Source of the DNA: Duganella zoogloeoides
GTDB taxonomy: Bacteria; Pseudomonadota; Gammaproteobacteria; Burkholderiales; Burkholderiaceae_D
NCBI RefSeq assembly: GCF_034479515.1
Contig: NZ_CP140152.1
Coordinates: 4,650,001 to 4,714,000 of the forward strand
Reading direction: 5' to 3'
DNA: 64,000 nucleotides
Shown here in pieces: positions 16,620 through 25,503 of this stretch; positions within the stretch are counted from its first letter, which is position 1; the number at the start of each line of letters is the position of its first letter. Below the pieces are notes generated by a model that did not search any database, was not told where the DNA came from, and was given only the letters and a program-made list of their open reading frames with translations. Made by a program: the position numbers and the translations under genes.

Positions 16620-18266
16620 TTAATAGGTTCCTACCTTCACTTTCAGCACGACCGGATTGCCGGTCAGGTTGAGACCATAGTCGGTCTGGTCGCCATTCCA
16701 GTTGCGTTCCATGATCCACTTGCCGGCGGCATCATACCGCCCCTCTTCCACGCGCGCCCACATGGTCGGCTTGCCGTCCGCGCTGTCGATCTTCACGCGC
16801 GCATGCTGGCCGACGATAATGAACTCGTTGTCGGCGATCTGCGCGATCGCCACGCCGCCGTTGGGCTTGTCGGTATTGGCCGGCAGGTCTTTCACGTCCT
16901 TGAAATACTGCGCCTCGCCGAACTGCCATTCGCGGAACGAGATGGTCGCGTTCCAGCCCTTGAGCGCGAGCTTTTGCGGCTGGCGGTCGTCGCCTTCGGC
17001 CACGCCATAAGTGCGGCCCTCGAACGCCCACTTCGACCACTGGCGCTCCATCGGCCGGAACGCGCCGAAGATTTTGCCGTAGGGCGCCGTCATGGTCTTG
17101 TCAGTGGCCTTGTGGCCCAGCGGGAAGTTGCTGTAGTCGGCGTAGTCGATGCCGAACGGCGCGAAGTTGATGGCGCCGCGGCCGATCACCAGGTAAGCGT
17201 AGCGCACGTAGTCGGCGCCGTTGCTCATCTCCGGCACGGCCAGTGCGTTGTCGGGTCGCTGGAACTTGTCGAGCGTGGCGACGAACTTGCGCCATTCCGG
17301 GTTGTAGATGTCGGGCGCGGCAAAGTCGATCGCCGGCGCGGCCGCCTTGTAGATGTCGATCACGTCGAACGTCGGACCGCCGCTGGCGAAATTCTTGTTC
17401 CAGGGCTTGACCGGCTCTTCGAGCGAATCGCGGATCGAATTGTTGACGTACATGGGGAGGTTGTACACGTCGCGGCCCGCCTTGGCGATCTCGCCGATAT
17501 ACTTGGCCACCGAGTACGCGTGGAAGTACTCGTCGGCGTAGTCGCCGTACACCTCCTTCCAGGTGCCGGTAGCCGCCAGCGCCACCGGCGACTTTTTACG
17601 TTTTAAAACTTCGGCCGGCACCGGACCGTTGAACTGCGCTTCGGCCTTCGGGCCGTAGTCGCGCGCATAGCCGTAGGTGCCTACCTCGTTCTGCACCTGC
17701 ATCATGATCACGGTGCGCTGCACATCGTCGATCTTCTTGATGTGGGCCATCAGGGCGACAAAAGCCTTCTTGTCGGCCTTGAGGGTTTCCTCGCCTTGCG
17801 GCGACAGGCAGTAAATCGGCTTGCCCTGCTGATCGACCATGCGCGGGAAGCGGGCATTGTTGAACTTGACCCACTCCGGCGTGTAGCTGGCGCTGGTGTT
17901 TTTCCAGGTGCCAAACCACAGCAGCACCAGGCGCACCTTGTTCTTGCGCGCCTGCGCCACCAGGGTATCGACGTAGCTGAAATCGAACTTGCCTTCGACC
18001 GGCTCGATCTGCTCCCACGCCACCGGGATTTCCAGCGTGTTGGCGTTGGCGTCACGGATGGCCGCCCACACCTTGTCGAGCGCCAGCGGATAGTTGCTGG
18101 AGTTCTGGGCCTGGCCGCCGAACATGACGAACGGCGCGCCGTCCACCATCAGCGCATGGCGGCCATCTTTTTGCACCAGTTCCGGTATCGGCGCGGCCGC
18201 CGCGCCAGCTGCGACCCATATTGTCAAACCAAGCGATACGACCAGCTGGCGGGCGGTTGTTTTCAT
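16620..18266 (-). CDS. GH35 beta-galactosidase, exported
   Basis: The 548-residue protein has a signal peptide (VVSLGLTIWVAAGAAAA). A GH35 TIM barrel follows, with acid/base Glu in MMQVQNEVGTYG (about residue 195) and a probable nucleophile Glu in ALAVPEMSNG (about 345), plus a C-terminal beta-rich domain of the type found in Bgl35A-like enzymes. The expected reaction is hydrolysis of beta-1,2-linked galactose from xyloglucan oligosaccharide side chains in the periplasm. It is the second gene of the operon, 12 bases after the TonB-dependent receptor, and AAGGAA precedes the start. Confidence 0.9.
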   Translation of the reverse strand: MKTTARQLVVSLGLTIWVAAGAAAAPIPELVQKDGRHALMVDGAPFVMFGGQAQNSSNYPLALDKVWAAIRDANANTLEIPVAWEQIEPVEGKFDFSYVDTLVAQARKNKVRLVLLWFGTWKNTSASYTPEWVKFNNARFPRMVDQQGKPIYCLSPQGEETLKADKKAFVALMAHIKKIDDVQRTVIMMQVQNEVGTYGYARDYGPKAEAQFNGPVPAEVLKRKKSPVALAATGTWKEVYGDYADEYFHAYSVAKYIGEIAKAGRDVYNLPMYVNNSIRDSLEEPVKPWNKNFASGGPTFDVIDIYKAAAPAIDFAAPDIYNPEWRKFVATLDKFQRPDNALAVPEMSNGADYVRYAYLVIGRGAINFAPFGIDYADYSNFPLGHKATDKTMTAPYGKIFGAFRPMERQWSKWAFEGRTYGVAEGDDRQPQKLALKGWNATISFREWQFGEAQYFKDVKDLPANTDKPNGGVAIAQIADNEFIIVGQHARVKIDSADGKPTMWARVEEGRYDAAGKWIMERNWNGDQTDYGLNLTGNPVVLKVKVGTY

Positions 18267-18278
18267 GCGATGCGTTCC

Positions 18279-21257
18279 TTATTCGAAGTTGTAGGTCAGA
18301 CGGGCGGTGTAGCGGCGGCCCGACGAGAACCAGGAGCGGCCCATCATACCGGTACTCTGCTGCATCAGGATCTTGTACTTGGAATCAGTCAGATTCTGCG
18401 CTTCGAGGCCGATCTGGATGCGGTCATTGATCTTGTACGACACCGACGCATCGGCCTGGCCGTAGTCGTCCGCCCAGGTAGGCAGGCCCCACGCCACGTT
18501 GTGCTGACCGACGGTCGGGCTGGCCGGATTGGTGTCGGTGCCATCGGTGCCGTTGGTGCCGCTCACGTTGACCGCCTGCAGGCTCTTCGAACGCCAGTTG
18601 TAGGCCATGCGCGCCGACCATGGTCCCTTGTCGTACATCAGGGCCACGTTGTACGACTGGCGCGACAGGTTTTCCAGCGGCAGGTTGCCGAAGGTGGTGC
18701 CGTTGGTATCGCAGCCGTTCAGGTTCAGGTTCAGGTTGGCCGCGCCAGCGGTGCTGGTGCAGTACTGCGAGTACACGCCGTTGTACAGGGTGCGTTCGCT
18801 GTCGACGAAGGTGAAGTTACCCTGGATGCCCAGGCCCGACCAGGCACCCGGCAGCTTGTCGAAGTACTGCTGGTACGCCAGCTCGAAGCCGCGGGCGCGC
18901 CCCTTGGCGCCGTTGACCGGCGACGTGGTGGTGAAGTCGTGCATCACGCCAGCGGTGTCGGGCAGCTGGTTGATGGTGGTCTGCTTGACGATGACGTCCT
19001 TGAGGCGCTTGTTGAACACGGCCAGCGTTATCGAGCCCACAGGCGAGAAGTACCACTCGGCGGTCAGGTCGACCTGCTTGGCGGTGATCGGCCGCAGGTT
19101 CGGGTTGCCATCGGCTTCGCCGGTGTAGCTGACAACTTGCGAGTTGTTGTCCACGCTTTGGGTGAGCTTGGTGTACGCCTGCAGCTGCGAAGGATCGGGA
19201 CGCGACAGCGCCGAGGCAAAGGCGAAGCGGAACTGCAGCGTGTCGGTCGCTTTCAAGCGCAGGTTCAGGCTGGGCAGCCAGTTGCGGTACGAGTTGTCGA
19301 AGTTCTCGGGACGGGCAAACGGGACGATGACCGGGATGCCGGGGCCTGGCGTGGCCGAAGAACTGAACAGCGTGTAGCCGTTGGCGTGCGAATCGGTCTT
19401 CACCATGCGCAAGCCGACGTTACCGTCGATCGGGTATTTCAGGTCGTCGAAGCCGAAGCGCGTTTGCACGTACAGGGCCTTGGTCTTTTCCGACTGCTGG
19501 TTGATACCGCGCGGATCGCCGCCGAACGTGGCCTGGTTCCACGGGTCGCAGGTGGTGCCGTTTTCCGCGCACAGGATGCCACGGTACGAGTGCAGCTTGG
19601 CATAGCTGTCCGGGTAGCCCTGGGCCAGCGAAACATCGGGGAAGGCCACGGCCGGCACGTCGATTTTGCCGTTGAAGAAATTGTTGAACGAGTGGACGTT
19701 GGTCGAGCCGGAGAAGCGCGGATCGCCCAGGTAAGCGAGCTTGCCCTGCAGGCCGCCCATCCAGTCCTGGGTAATGCCTTGCCAGTTATAGCTCGGGTTC
19801 GAATTCTCGGTCGTCGAATCGCGGTCGGTCAGGCGCGCGCCGAAGCGGACGTCGCGCAGGATCGGACTGTCGAAGTCGTACTTGAGGTCGATCTTGCCTG
19901 CCTTGGACTCGGCTTTCGCGCGGTCCAGGTGCTCCATCGTGAACGCCCAATAGTAGTTGTTCGGGTTGGCCAGGTAGGCGCGGTCGGCCGCATCGAACGT
20001 GATCGACGGCACGCTGCCGGTCAGGTCCAGCTGCTCCTTCGGCATTTTCAGGCCGGTGGCGACGGTCGAATCCACACTGCGGGTGTTGGCGCGGATCTTC
20101 TGCAGGTCGGTGACGATGGTCCAGCGGTCGTTCGGACGCCAGCGCGCGTTCCACGAAATGTCGGTGGTGTCGGACTTGCGCCAGGCGGTGCGGGTGTCGT
20201 TGTTGAAATTGATGCCCTTGGTCGGGTCGGTATTGGTCAGTGTGCCCTTGAGCAGCGCGCCGTTGTCGCCATACTCGCCGTCGATGACCTTGATCGCATA
20301 CGGGTCGGCAGAACCGAAGATGGCCTGCTCGTCCCACTGCATCTTGTACTTCGACTTGAAGAAGGTCAGGCCGGTGGTCAGGGTGCTGTTCGGCTTCCAC
20401 TGCAGCGCGCCGTACGCGCCTTCGCGGGTGCGGTCGAAGTTGAGCGAGCGCCATTGCGCGCCCTTCGGCACCCACACGGTACGGCCGTTGTCCTGGATCT
20501 GGTAGTACGGCTCGACCTGGACGGCGTCGGTGCGGGTGGCCGATTCCGAATACGCCAGGTCGACCAGCGCGCCGATTTCGCCGAACGGCGTCTTCCAGCG
20601 ATTGGAAACCATGCCCGAGTACGACGGCGAGGCTTTGCCCTTGCGCAGTTCCGAGTGGGTCGCGGAACCGGAAAGGGCGGCCTTGAAGCCCTTGTAATCG
20701 AACGGCATGGCGGTGCGCAGGTTGATCAGGCCACCGATGGCGCCCTCCACCTGTTCCGCCGACGGGTTCTTATAGATGTCCACGCCGGCCATCAGCTCTG
20801 GCGGCACGTCTTCGAAGTTGAGCGAGCGGCCGCCGTTGGCCGAGAACGAATCGCGGCCATTGAGTTCGGAGCGCACATAGCTCAGGCCACGCACGGACAC
20901 ACCGGAGCCCTCGACCGAAAAGTGATCGGGATCGCTGCGCGCCATGGCGCGGTCGATGGTCACGCCCGAGACGCGCTGCAGCACTTCGGTCACCGAGCGG
21001 TCGGGCAGCTTGCCGATGTCGTCGGCGGCGATCGAGTCGACCACCTCGTCGGCGTTCTGCTTGATTTTCTGTGCCGACTGCAGCGCCGCGCGCTGGCCGG
21101 TCACGATCACGGCCACCGGCGCGCCAGCCGTGTTGACGGTCGCCTCGTTGCCGGCAGTTTGGGCCTGCTCCTGGGCCTGGGCCTGGGCGGCGCCCAGCAT
21201 CAGCGCCATCTGGGCCAGGCCCATGGCAATGGCAGTCTTTTTAAAATTACGGTTCAT
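18279..21257 (-). CDS. TonB-dependent outer-membrane receptor for oligosaccharides
   Basis: The 992-residue protein has a signal peptide (ending QAQAQ). The plug domain covers about residues 45-190 and contains the TonB-dependent carbohydrate-receptor pattern ADDIGKLPDRSVTEVLQRVSG. A long beta-barrel ends in a C-terminal aromatic residue (RLTYNFE region). It is the first gene of the operon with GH35, GH31 and GH95, so its cargo is inferred to be xyloglucan oligosaccharides. GGAGAG precedes the start. The leader from the predicted promoter is about 245 bases long. No SusD partner is present, as expected outside Bacteroidota. Confidence 0.93.
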   Translation of the reverse strand: MNRNFKKTAIAMGLAQMALMLGAAQAQAQEQAQTAGNEATVNTAGAPVAVIVTGQRAALQSAQKIKQNADEVVDSIAADDIGKLPDRSVTEVLQRVSGVTIDRAMARSDPDHFSVEGSGVSVRGLSYVRSELNGRDSFSANGGRSLNFEDVPPELMAGVDIYKNPSAEQVEGAIGGLINLRTAMPFDYKGFKAALSGSATHSELRKGKASPSYSGMVSNRWKTPFGEIGALVDLAYSESATRTDAVQVEPYYQIQDNGRTVWVPKGAQWRSLNFDRTREGAYGALQWKPNSTLTTGLTFFKSKYKMQWDEQAIFGSADPYAIKVIDGEYGDNGALLKGTLTNTDPTKGINFNNDTRTAWRKSDTTDISWNARWRPNDRWTIVTDLQKIRANTRSVDSTVATGLKMPKEQLDLTGSVPSITFDAADRAYLANPNNYYWAFTMEHLDRAKAESKAGKIDLKYDFDSPILRDVRFGARLTDRDSTTENSNPSYNWQGITQDWMGGLQGKLAYLGDPRFSGSTNVHSFNNFFNGKIDVPAVAFPDVSLAQGYPDSYAKLHSYRGILCAENGTTCDPWNQATFGGDPRGINQQSEKTKALYVQTRFGFDDLKYPIDGNVGLRMVKTDSHANGYTLFSSSATPGPGIPVIVPFARPENFDNSYRNWLPSLNLRLKATDTLQFRFAFASALSRPDPSQLQAYTKLTQSVDNNSQVVSYTGEADGNPNLRPITAKQVDLTAEWYFSPVGSITLAVFNKRLKDVIVKQTTINQLPDTAGVMHDFTTTSPVNGAKGRARGFELAYQQYFDKLPGAWSGLGIQGNFTFVDSERTLYNGVYSQYCTSTAGAANLNLNLNGCDTNGTTFGNLPLENLSRQSYNVALMYDKGPWSARMAYNWRSKSLQAVNVSGTNGTDGTDTNPASPTVGQHNVAWGLPTWADDYGQADASVSYKINDRIQIGLEAQNLTDSKYKILMQQSTGMMGRSWFSSGRRYTARLTYNFE

Positions 21258-21508
21258 CTGTGCTCTCCAAGGTTATACGGTGTGATCAAGGCTCTGCGGC
21301 CTGTTTGCTGCGGCTCTGGTACTGCTCTGGTGCTGGTCTACGACTGGTGGCTGGCAGCATTGCTGCGCTTGAAATCGTTTGCAAAGCAGTGCGCAGGGGC
21401 GCGGGCGCTCGATGGCGCGGCAGGCTTGATCGTCATTGGGTGGGTCTCGCTCGTCGTTATTTTTTATCGTCTGGTGACTCGGGCCGGGGATGCCGCGGAC
21501 CTGACGAA

Positions 21509-21537
21509 TCTATACGAAGATTTTGCAAGTTACCCAA
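21509..21537 (-). promoter_or_regulatory. Predicted promoter of the TonB receptor-GH35-GH31-GH95 operon
   Basis: Read on the minus strand, TTGGGT (21532-21537) and TATAGA (21509-21514) are separated by exactly 17 bases. The shared XylR-type motif ends six bases upstream of the -35 box, the usual position for an AraC-family activator. The remaining leader, about 21258-21500, has no gene that I can support. Confidence 0.55.
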
Positions 21538-21543
21538 TCGTGC

Positions 21544-21579
21544 GGCAATTGCGAAAATCACCAAGCGGACGAATGATAA
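21544..21579 (-). promoter_or_regulatory. Conserved XylR-type operator candidate, copy 1
   Basis: Minus-strand reading contains CCGCTTGGTGATTTTCGCAA followed by TTGC, preceded by TCATTCGT. It is identical to copy 3 (34431-34466) except at two positions over 36 bases. It lies directly upstream of the predicted receptor-operon promoter. Confidence 0.7.
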
Positions 21580-21617
21580 TGAGCAAGCGTCGCATAGTTC
21601 CGACAACAACAATGCAA

Positions 21618-21639
21618 ACGGCCCGCTGTTGCGGGCCGT
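21618..21639 (-). terminator. Hairpin after the xylH stop
   Basis: A perfect nine-base stem, ACGGCCCGC/GCGGGCCGT with a four-base loop, sits 37 bases past the xylH stop. On the minus strand it is followed by the moderately T-rich TTTGCATTGTTGTTG. It probably ends the xyl operon transcript before the next promoter. Confidence 0.65.
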
Positions 21640-21675
21640 CTACTAAACACGCGGCTTATTTACGCGACAAATGAA

Positions 21676-22818
21676 CTATCTGCGTGCTGAACGTGTGGCC
21701 ACGTCCACCCACACCGCCAGCGTCAGGATCGCGCCCTTGACGATCATCTGCCAGTAGCTGTCCACGTCCAGCATCGACATGCCGTTATCGAGGCTGGCCA
21801 TCACCAGCGCGCCGATCAGGGCGCCGTACACGGTACCGGAGCCGCCGCGCATCGAGGTGCCGCCGATGAAGCACGCGGCAATCGCATCGAGCTCGCCCGA
21901 GGTGCCGGCCGACGGCGAGCCGGCCGCCAGGCGCGCAGTGTTGATCAGGCCCGCCAGCGCGCACATTACGCCCATCAGGCCGAAGATCCACAGCTTGACG
22001 GCCTGCACGTTCACGCCCGACAGGCGGGTGGCCTCCATGTTGCTGCCCACCGCGTAGATGCGGCGGCCGAACACGGTCTGGGTGGCCACGTAGCTGAAGA
22101 TGCCCAGCAGCGCGAGCAGCAGCAGCACCGGCAGCGGGATGCCCTCGTAGCTGTTCAGGGTGCGCACGAACGCGAACAGCACGGCGCCAATGGCGGCCAG
22201 GCGCAGCCCGTCCTGCCACTGCGGGGGCACTGGCAGGCCGTGGCGCGCCAGGCTGGCGCGCTGGCGCACCGTCAGCACGGCAGCAAGCACGAACAGGGCC
22301 ACGCCCAGCACCACGCCCGTCTGCGGCGACAGGTAGCCCTGCCCCAGGTGCACCAGCGGATCGGACACCGGCGCCACGGTGGAGCCGCCGGTCACGCCCA
22401 GCACGATGCCGCGGTAGGCCAGCATGCCGCCCAGGCCGACGATGAATGACGGTATGCCCTTGTAGGCAGTGAGGTAGCCGTTGAACAGGCCCAGCACCAG
22501 GCCGCACGCCAGCACCACCGCGACGGTGGCCGGCAGCGGCATGCCGTGCGTGACGTCGAGCACCGCCGCGATGCCGCCCAGCAGGCCGAGCAGCGAGCCG
22601 ACCGACAGGTCGATCTCGCCGGCGATGATCACGAACGCCATGCCGCAGGCGACGATGCCGGTGACCGCCATCTGCCGCATCAGGTTCGACAGGTTGCGCG
22701 GCGAGGTGAAGCCGCCTTCGGTCTTCCAGCTGAAGAAGGCCCAGATGATGGCGATCGCGATCAGGAGCGCGAGGATTTTGTACTGCGTGAACAGTTGTTT
22801 GAGATTGGTCGTTTGCAT
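21676..22818 (-). CDS. xylH: D-xylose ABC transporter permease
   Basis: The 380-residue inner-membrane protein has about ten hydrophobic helices and the sugar ABC permease family pattern: GIVACGMAFVIIAGEIDLSV near the N-terminus and SGELDAIAACFIGGTSMRGG near the C-terminus. With XylF and XylG it forms a CUT2-type importer. It starts 20 bases after the xylG stop and is the last gene of the operon. Ribose or galactose permeases look similar; the assignment to xylose rests on XylF and on the surrounding xylose catabolic genes and XylR. Confidence 0.9.
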   Translation of the reverse strand: MQTTNLKQLFTQYKILALLIAIAIIWAFFSWKTEGGFTSPRNLSNLMRQMAVTGIVACGMAFVIIAGEIDLSVGSLLGLLGGIAAVLDVTHGMPLPATVAVVLACGLVLGLFNGYLTAYKGIPSFIVGLGGMLAYRGIVLGVTGGSTVAPVSDPLVHLGQGYLSPQTGVVLGVALFVLAAVLTVRQRASLARHGLPVPPQWQDGLRLAAIGAVLFAFVRTLNSYEGIPLPVLLLLALLGIFSYVATQTVFGRRIYAVGSNMEATRLSGVNVQAVKLWIFGLMGVMCALAGLINTARLAAGSPSAGTSGELDAIAACFIGGTSMRGGSGTVYGALIGALVMASLDNGMSMLDVDSYWQMIVKGAILTLAVWVDVATRSARR

Positions 22819-22838
22819 GGGTTCTATGTACTCTGTGT

Positions 22839-24359
22839 TCAGTGCGTGAGGGCAGCGGCCAGCACGGTTTCCTGGCTCAGGTTGTCGTTGACGAAGTCGC
22901 CGCGCAGCCGGCCTTCTCCCATCACCAGTACGCGGTCGGACACGCCCAGCACTTCGGCCAGTTCCGACGACACCATGATGATGGACATGCCCTGCGCTGC
23001 CAGTTCCAGCATCAGTTTATAAATCTCGAACTTGGCGCCCACGTCCACGCCGCGCGTCGGTTCATCGAGGATCAGCACCTTCGGCCGGGTCAGCAGCATC
23101 TTGGACAGCACCGCCTTTTGCTGGTTGCCGCCCGAGAGCGACGTGATCGACAAAAACGGGCTGGCCGTCTTCAAGCCGAGGCGGGCGATTTCCTCGCTCA
23201 CCACCGCCAGTTCGGCCTCGCGGTCGATGCGCGTGAAGCGCGCAAAGCGCCCCAGCACCGACAAGGTGATGTTCTGGCCCACGTCCATGTCGCGCACGAT
23301 GCCGTGGTGCTTGCGGTCTTCCGGCACCAGCGCCAGTCCGCAGCGGATCGCCTTGAGCGGCGTGCGGCTGTCGATGCGCTGGCCCTCGAGCCACACCTCG
23401 GCTTCGCAGCGGCCCGGGTAGGCGCCGAACAGCGCGGTGACCAGTTCGGTGCGGCCCGCGCCCACCAGGCCGGCGATGCCGAGGATCTCGCCGCGGCGCA
23501 GCGCGAACGAGACGTTGTCGACCTTCTTGCGCTCGGGCCGGTCGACGTCCCAGCAGGTGACGTTGCGCGCCTCGAACACCACTTCGCCCGGCGTGCGCTC
23601 GAGCGACGGGTACATCTGGCTCATCTCGCGGCCCACCATCTGGGCAATGATCTGGTTGACGTCCATCTTGTCCATCGGCGTGGTGGCGATGTGCTTGCCG
23701 TCGCGGATCACCACGATGGTGTCGCAGATCGCTTCCACTTCGTCGAGCTTGTGCGAGATGTACACGCACGCCACGCCCTTGGCTTTCAGGCCGCGCACGA
23801 TGTCGAGCAATACCGCGATTTCGTTGGCGGTGAGCGACGACGACGGCTCGTCGAGGATCAGCACGCGGGCGTTCTTGTTGAGCGCCTTGGCGATCTCGAT
23901 CAGCTGCTGGTGGCCGCCGCCGTAGGTCGATACCGGCAGCACCACGTTGACGTCGTGCAGATTGAGTTCCTTGAGCAGCGCTTCGGCGCGCTGGTTCATG
24001 GCCGGATAATCCATGCGCCCGCCGGGCAGCGTGATCTCGTTGCCGAGGAAGAGATTTTCAGTGACCGACAACTCGGGCACCAGCATCAGTTCCTGGTGAA
24101 TGATGACGATGCCTGCCGCCTCGCTCTCGCGGATCGAGTGCGCTTCGAGCGGTTTGCCGTCCATCAGGATCTGGCCGTCCCAGGTGCCGTGCGGGTACAC
24201 GGCGGACAGCACTTTCATCAGCGTCGATTTGCCGGCGCCATTCTCGCCGCACAAGCCGATGCACTCGCCCGGCATCAGGGTCAGGTCGATGCCGTCGAGC
24301 GCGGGGACACCGCCAAATTTTTTGGCGATGCCCTTCATTTCTAGCAAATAGCCGGACAT
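22839..24359 (-). CDS. xylG: D-xylose ABC transporter ATP-binding protein
   Basis: The 506-residue protein contains two ABC ATPase cassettes, as in all CUT2 sugar importers. The first has Walker [10 protein letters not shown] (about residue 37), signature [15 protein letters not shown] and Walker [12 protein letters not shown]. The second has a degenerate Walker A ([10 protein letters not shown]), signature [15 protein letters not shown] and Walker [15 protein letters not shown]. It energises xylose import through XylH. The upstream gap to xylF is 82 bases and contains two stable hairpins, so expression relative to xylF is probably reduced. Confidence 0.93.
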   Translation of the reverse strand: MSGYLLEMKGIAKKFGGVPALDGIDLTLMPGECIGLCGENGAGKSTLMKVLSAVYPHGTWDGQILMDGKPLEAHSIRESEAAGIVIIHQELMLVPELSVTENLFLGNEITLPGGRMDYPAMNQRAEALLKELNLHDVNVVLPVSTYGGGHQQLIEIAKALNKNARVLILDEPSSSLTANEIAVLLDIVRGLKAKGVACVYISHKLDEVEAICDTIVVIRDGKHIATTPMDKMDVNQIIAQMVGREMSQMYPSLERTPGEVVFEARNVTCWDVDRPERKKVDNVSFALRRGEILGIAGLVGAGRTELVTALFGAYPGRCEAEVWLEGQRIDSRTPLKAIRCGLALVPEDRKHHGIVRDMDVGQNITLSVLGRFARFTRIDREAELAVVSEEIARLGLKTASPFLSITSLSGGNQQKAVLSKMLLTRPKVLILDEPTRGVDVGAKFEIYKLMLELAAQGMSIIMVSSELAEVLGVSDRVLVMGEGRLRGDFVNDNLSQETVLAAALTH

Positions 24360-24385
24360 ACACAGTTCTCGCAGAGGTGGTGATG

Positions 24386-24427
24386 GGAGGGCATGCGGCG
24401 CATGCCCTCCGGGCGCAGGCAGCGCCC
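24386..24427 (-). other. Two tandem hairpins between xylF and xylG
   Basis: GGAGGGCATGC/GCATGCCCTCC (24386-24410) is a perfect 11-base stem with a three-base loop. GGGCGC/GCGCCC (24411-24427) is a second stem with a five-base loop. No T-tract follows on the minus strand. This suggests 3'-end protection of the binding-protein message or partial attenuation, as in malE-malF, not full termination. Confidence 0.6.
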
Positions 24428-24441
24428 TGTCTTGATATGGC

Positions 24442-25446
24442 TTACTTGGCGGCCAGCTGGGCCTTGGTGTAGAAGCCGTCGGTGACGACGGTATCGACGT
24501 TGGCCTTGGTCAGCAAGGTCGGTTCCAGCAGGCGCGTATCGACCTGTTTGAAGCCGTTGTTGATCTTGGCGTTGAAGGCCGGCTTCTCGCCGCGTACCAG
24601 CTGGATCGACAGATTGGCCGCCTCGGTGGCGATCAGCCTCAATGGCTTGTACACCGTCATGGTCTGGGTGCCGGCGATCACGCGGCGCACGCCGGCCAGA
24701 TCGGCATCCTGGCCCGACACGGCCACCTTGCCGTCGAGTTTTTGCGAGGCCAGCGCCTGCACTGCACCGCCGGCGGTGGCGTCGTTGGACGCGACCACCG
24801 CATCGAGCTTGTTGCCGTTGGCGGTCAGCGCGTTTTCGATGATCGACATGGCCTCGGACGGGCTCCAGTCTTTCACCCACTGCTTGCCGATGACCTTGAT
24901 GTCGCCCTTGTCGATCAGCGGTTGCAGCACTGCCAGCTGGCCTTCGCGCAGCATCTTGGCGTTGTTGTCGGTAGGGGCGCCGCCCAGCAGGTAGTAATTG
25001 CCCTTCGGTTTGACGGCCAGCACGCCCTTCGCCTGCAGCTCGCCGACCTTCTTGTTATCGAACGAGATGTAGGCATCGACATCGGCATTGAGGATCAGGC
25101 GGTCGTACGACACCACCTTGATCTTGGCCTTTTTCGCCTCGCGGATGGCGTTGTTGAGCACCGTGGCGTTGTACGGCACGATGACCAGCACGTCGACGCC
25201 GCGCGAGATCAGGTTTTCGATCTGGGCGATCTGGCGCTGCTCGCTGGCGTCGGCCGATTGCACGAATACCTTGGCGCCCTGCTTCTCGGCCGCGGCGACA
25301 AAATAATCGCGGTCGCGCGCCCAGCGCTCGAGGCGCAGGTCGTCGATCGAGAAGCCGATTTTCGGATTCTTGGCGTCCGCCATGGCGTTGCCGCCTGCGC
25401 ACACCAGCATGACCGCGACGGCGGCGGAAGTGAGTAATTTTTTCAT
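24442..25446 (-). CDS. xylF: D-xylose-binding periplasmic protein
   Basis: The 334-residue protein has a signal peptide ([23 protein letters not shown]). A type I periplasmic-binding fold follows, with the XylF-type start [20 protein letters not shown], the hinge-region [14 protein letters not shown] and the sugar-binding loop [16 protein letters not shown]. It delivers D-xylose to XylGH. AGGAGA precedes the start; the gap to the xylD stop upstream is 57 bases. Among CUT2 binding proteins the IDDLRLERW segment is characteristic of xylose binders, supporting this substrate over ribose or galactose. Confidence 0.93.
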   Translation of the reverse strand: MKKLLTSAAVAVMLVCAGGNAMADAKNPKIGFSIDDLRLERWARDRDYFVAAAEKQGAKVFVQSADASEQRQIAQIENLISRGVDVLVIVPYNATVLNNAIREAKKAKIKVVSYDRLILNADVDAYISFDNKKVGELQAKGVLAVKPKGNYYLLGGAPTDNNAKMLREGQLAVLQPLIDKGDIKVIGKQWVKDWSPSEAMSIIENALTANGNKLDAVVASNDATAGGAVQALASQKLDGKVAVSGQDADLAGVRRVIAGTQTMTVYKPLRLIATEAANLSIQLVRGEKPAFNAKINNGFKQVDTRLLEPTLLTKANVDTVVTDGFYTKAQLAAK

Positions 25447-25503
25447 TTGCTTTGTCTCCTGTGAGTATTCGGTAAACGCCGGGTCTGCGCCCGGCTGTGG
25501 TTC

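Noticed and set aside
17742..21674. Long plus-strand open frame opposite the GH35 and TonB receptor genes
   Set aside because: It is antisense to recognisable proteins and has no domain or signal of its own.
21676..25446. Ribose- or galactose-type identity for the ABC importer
   Set aside because: CUT2 importers look alike, but the binding-protein signature, the operon partners and XylR point to xylose.
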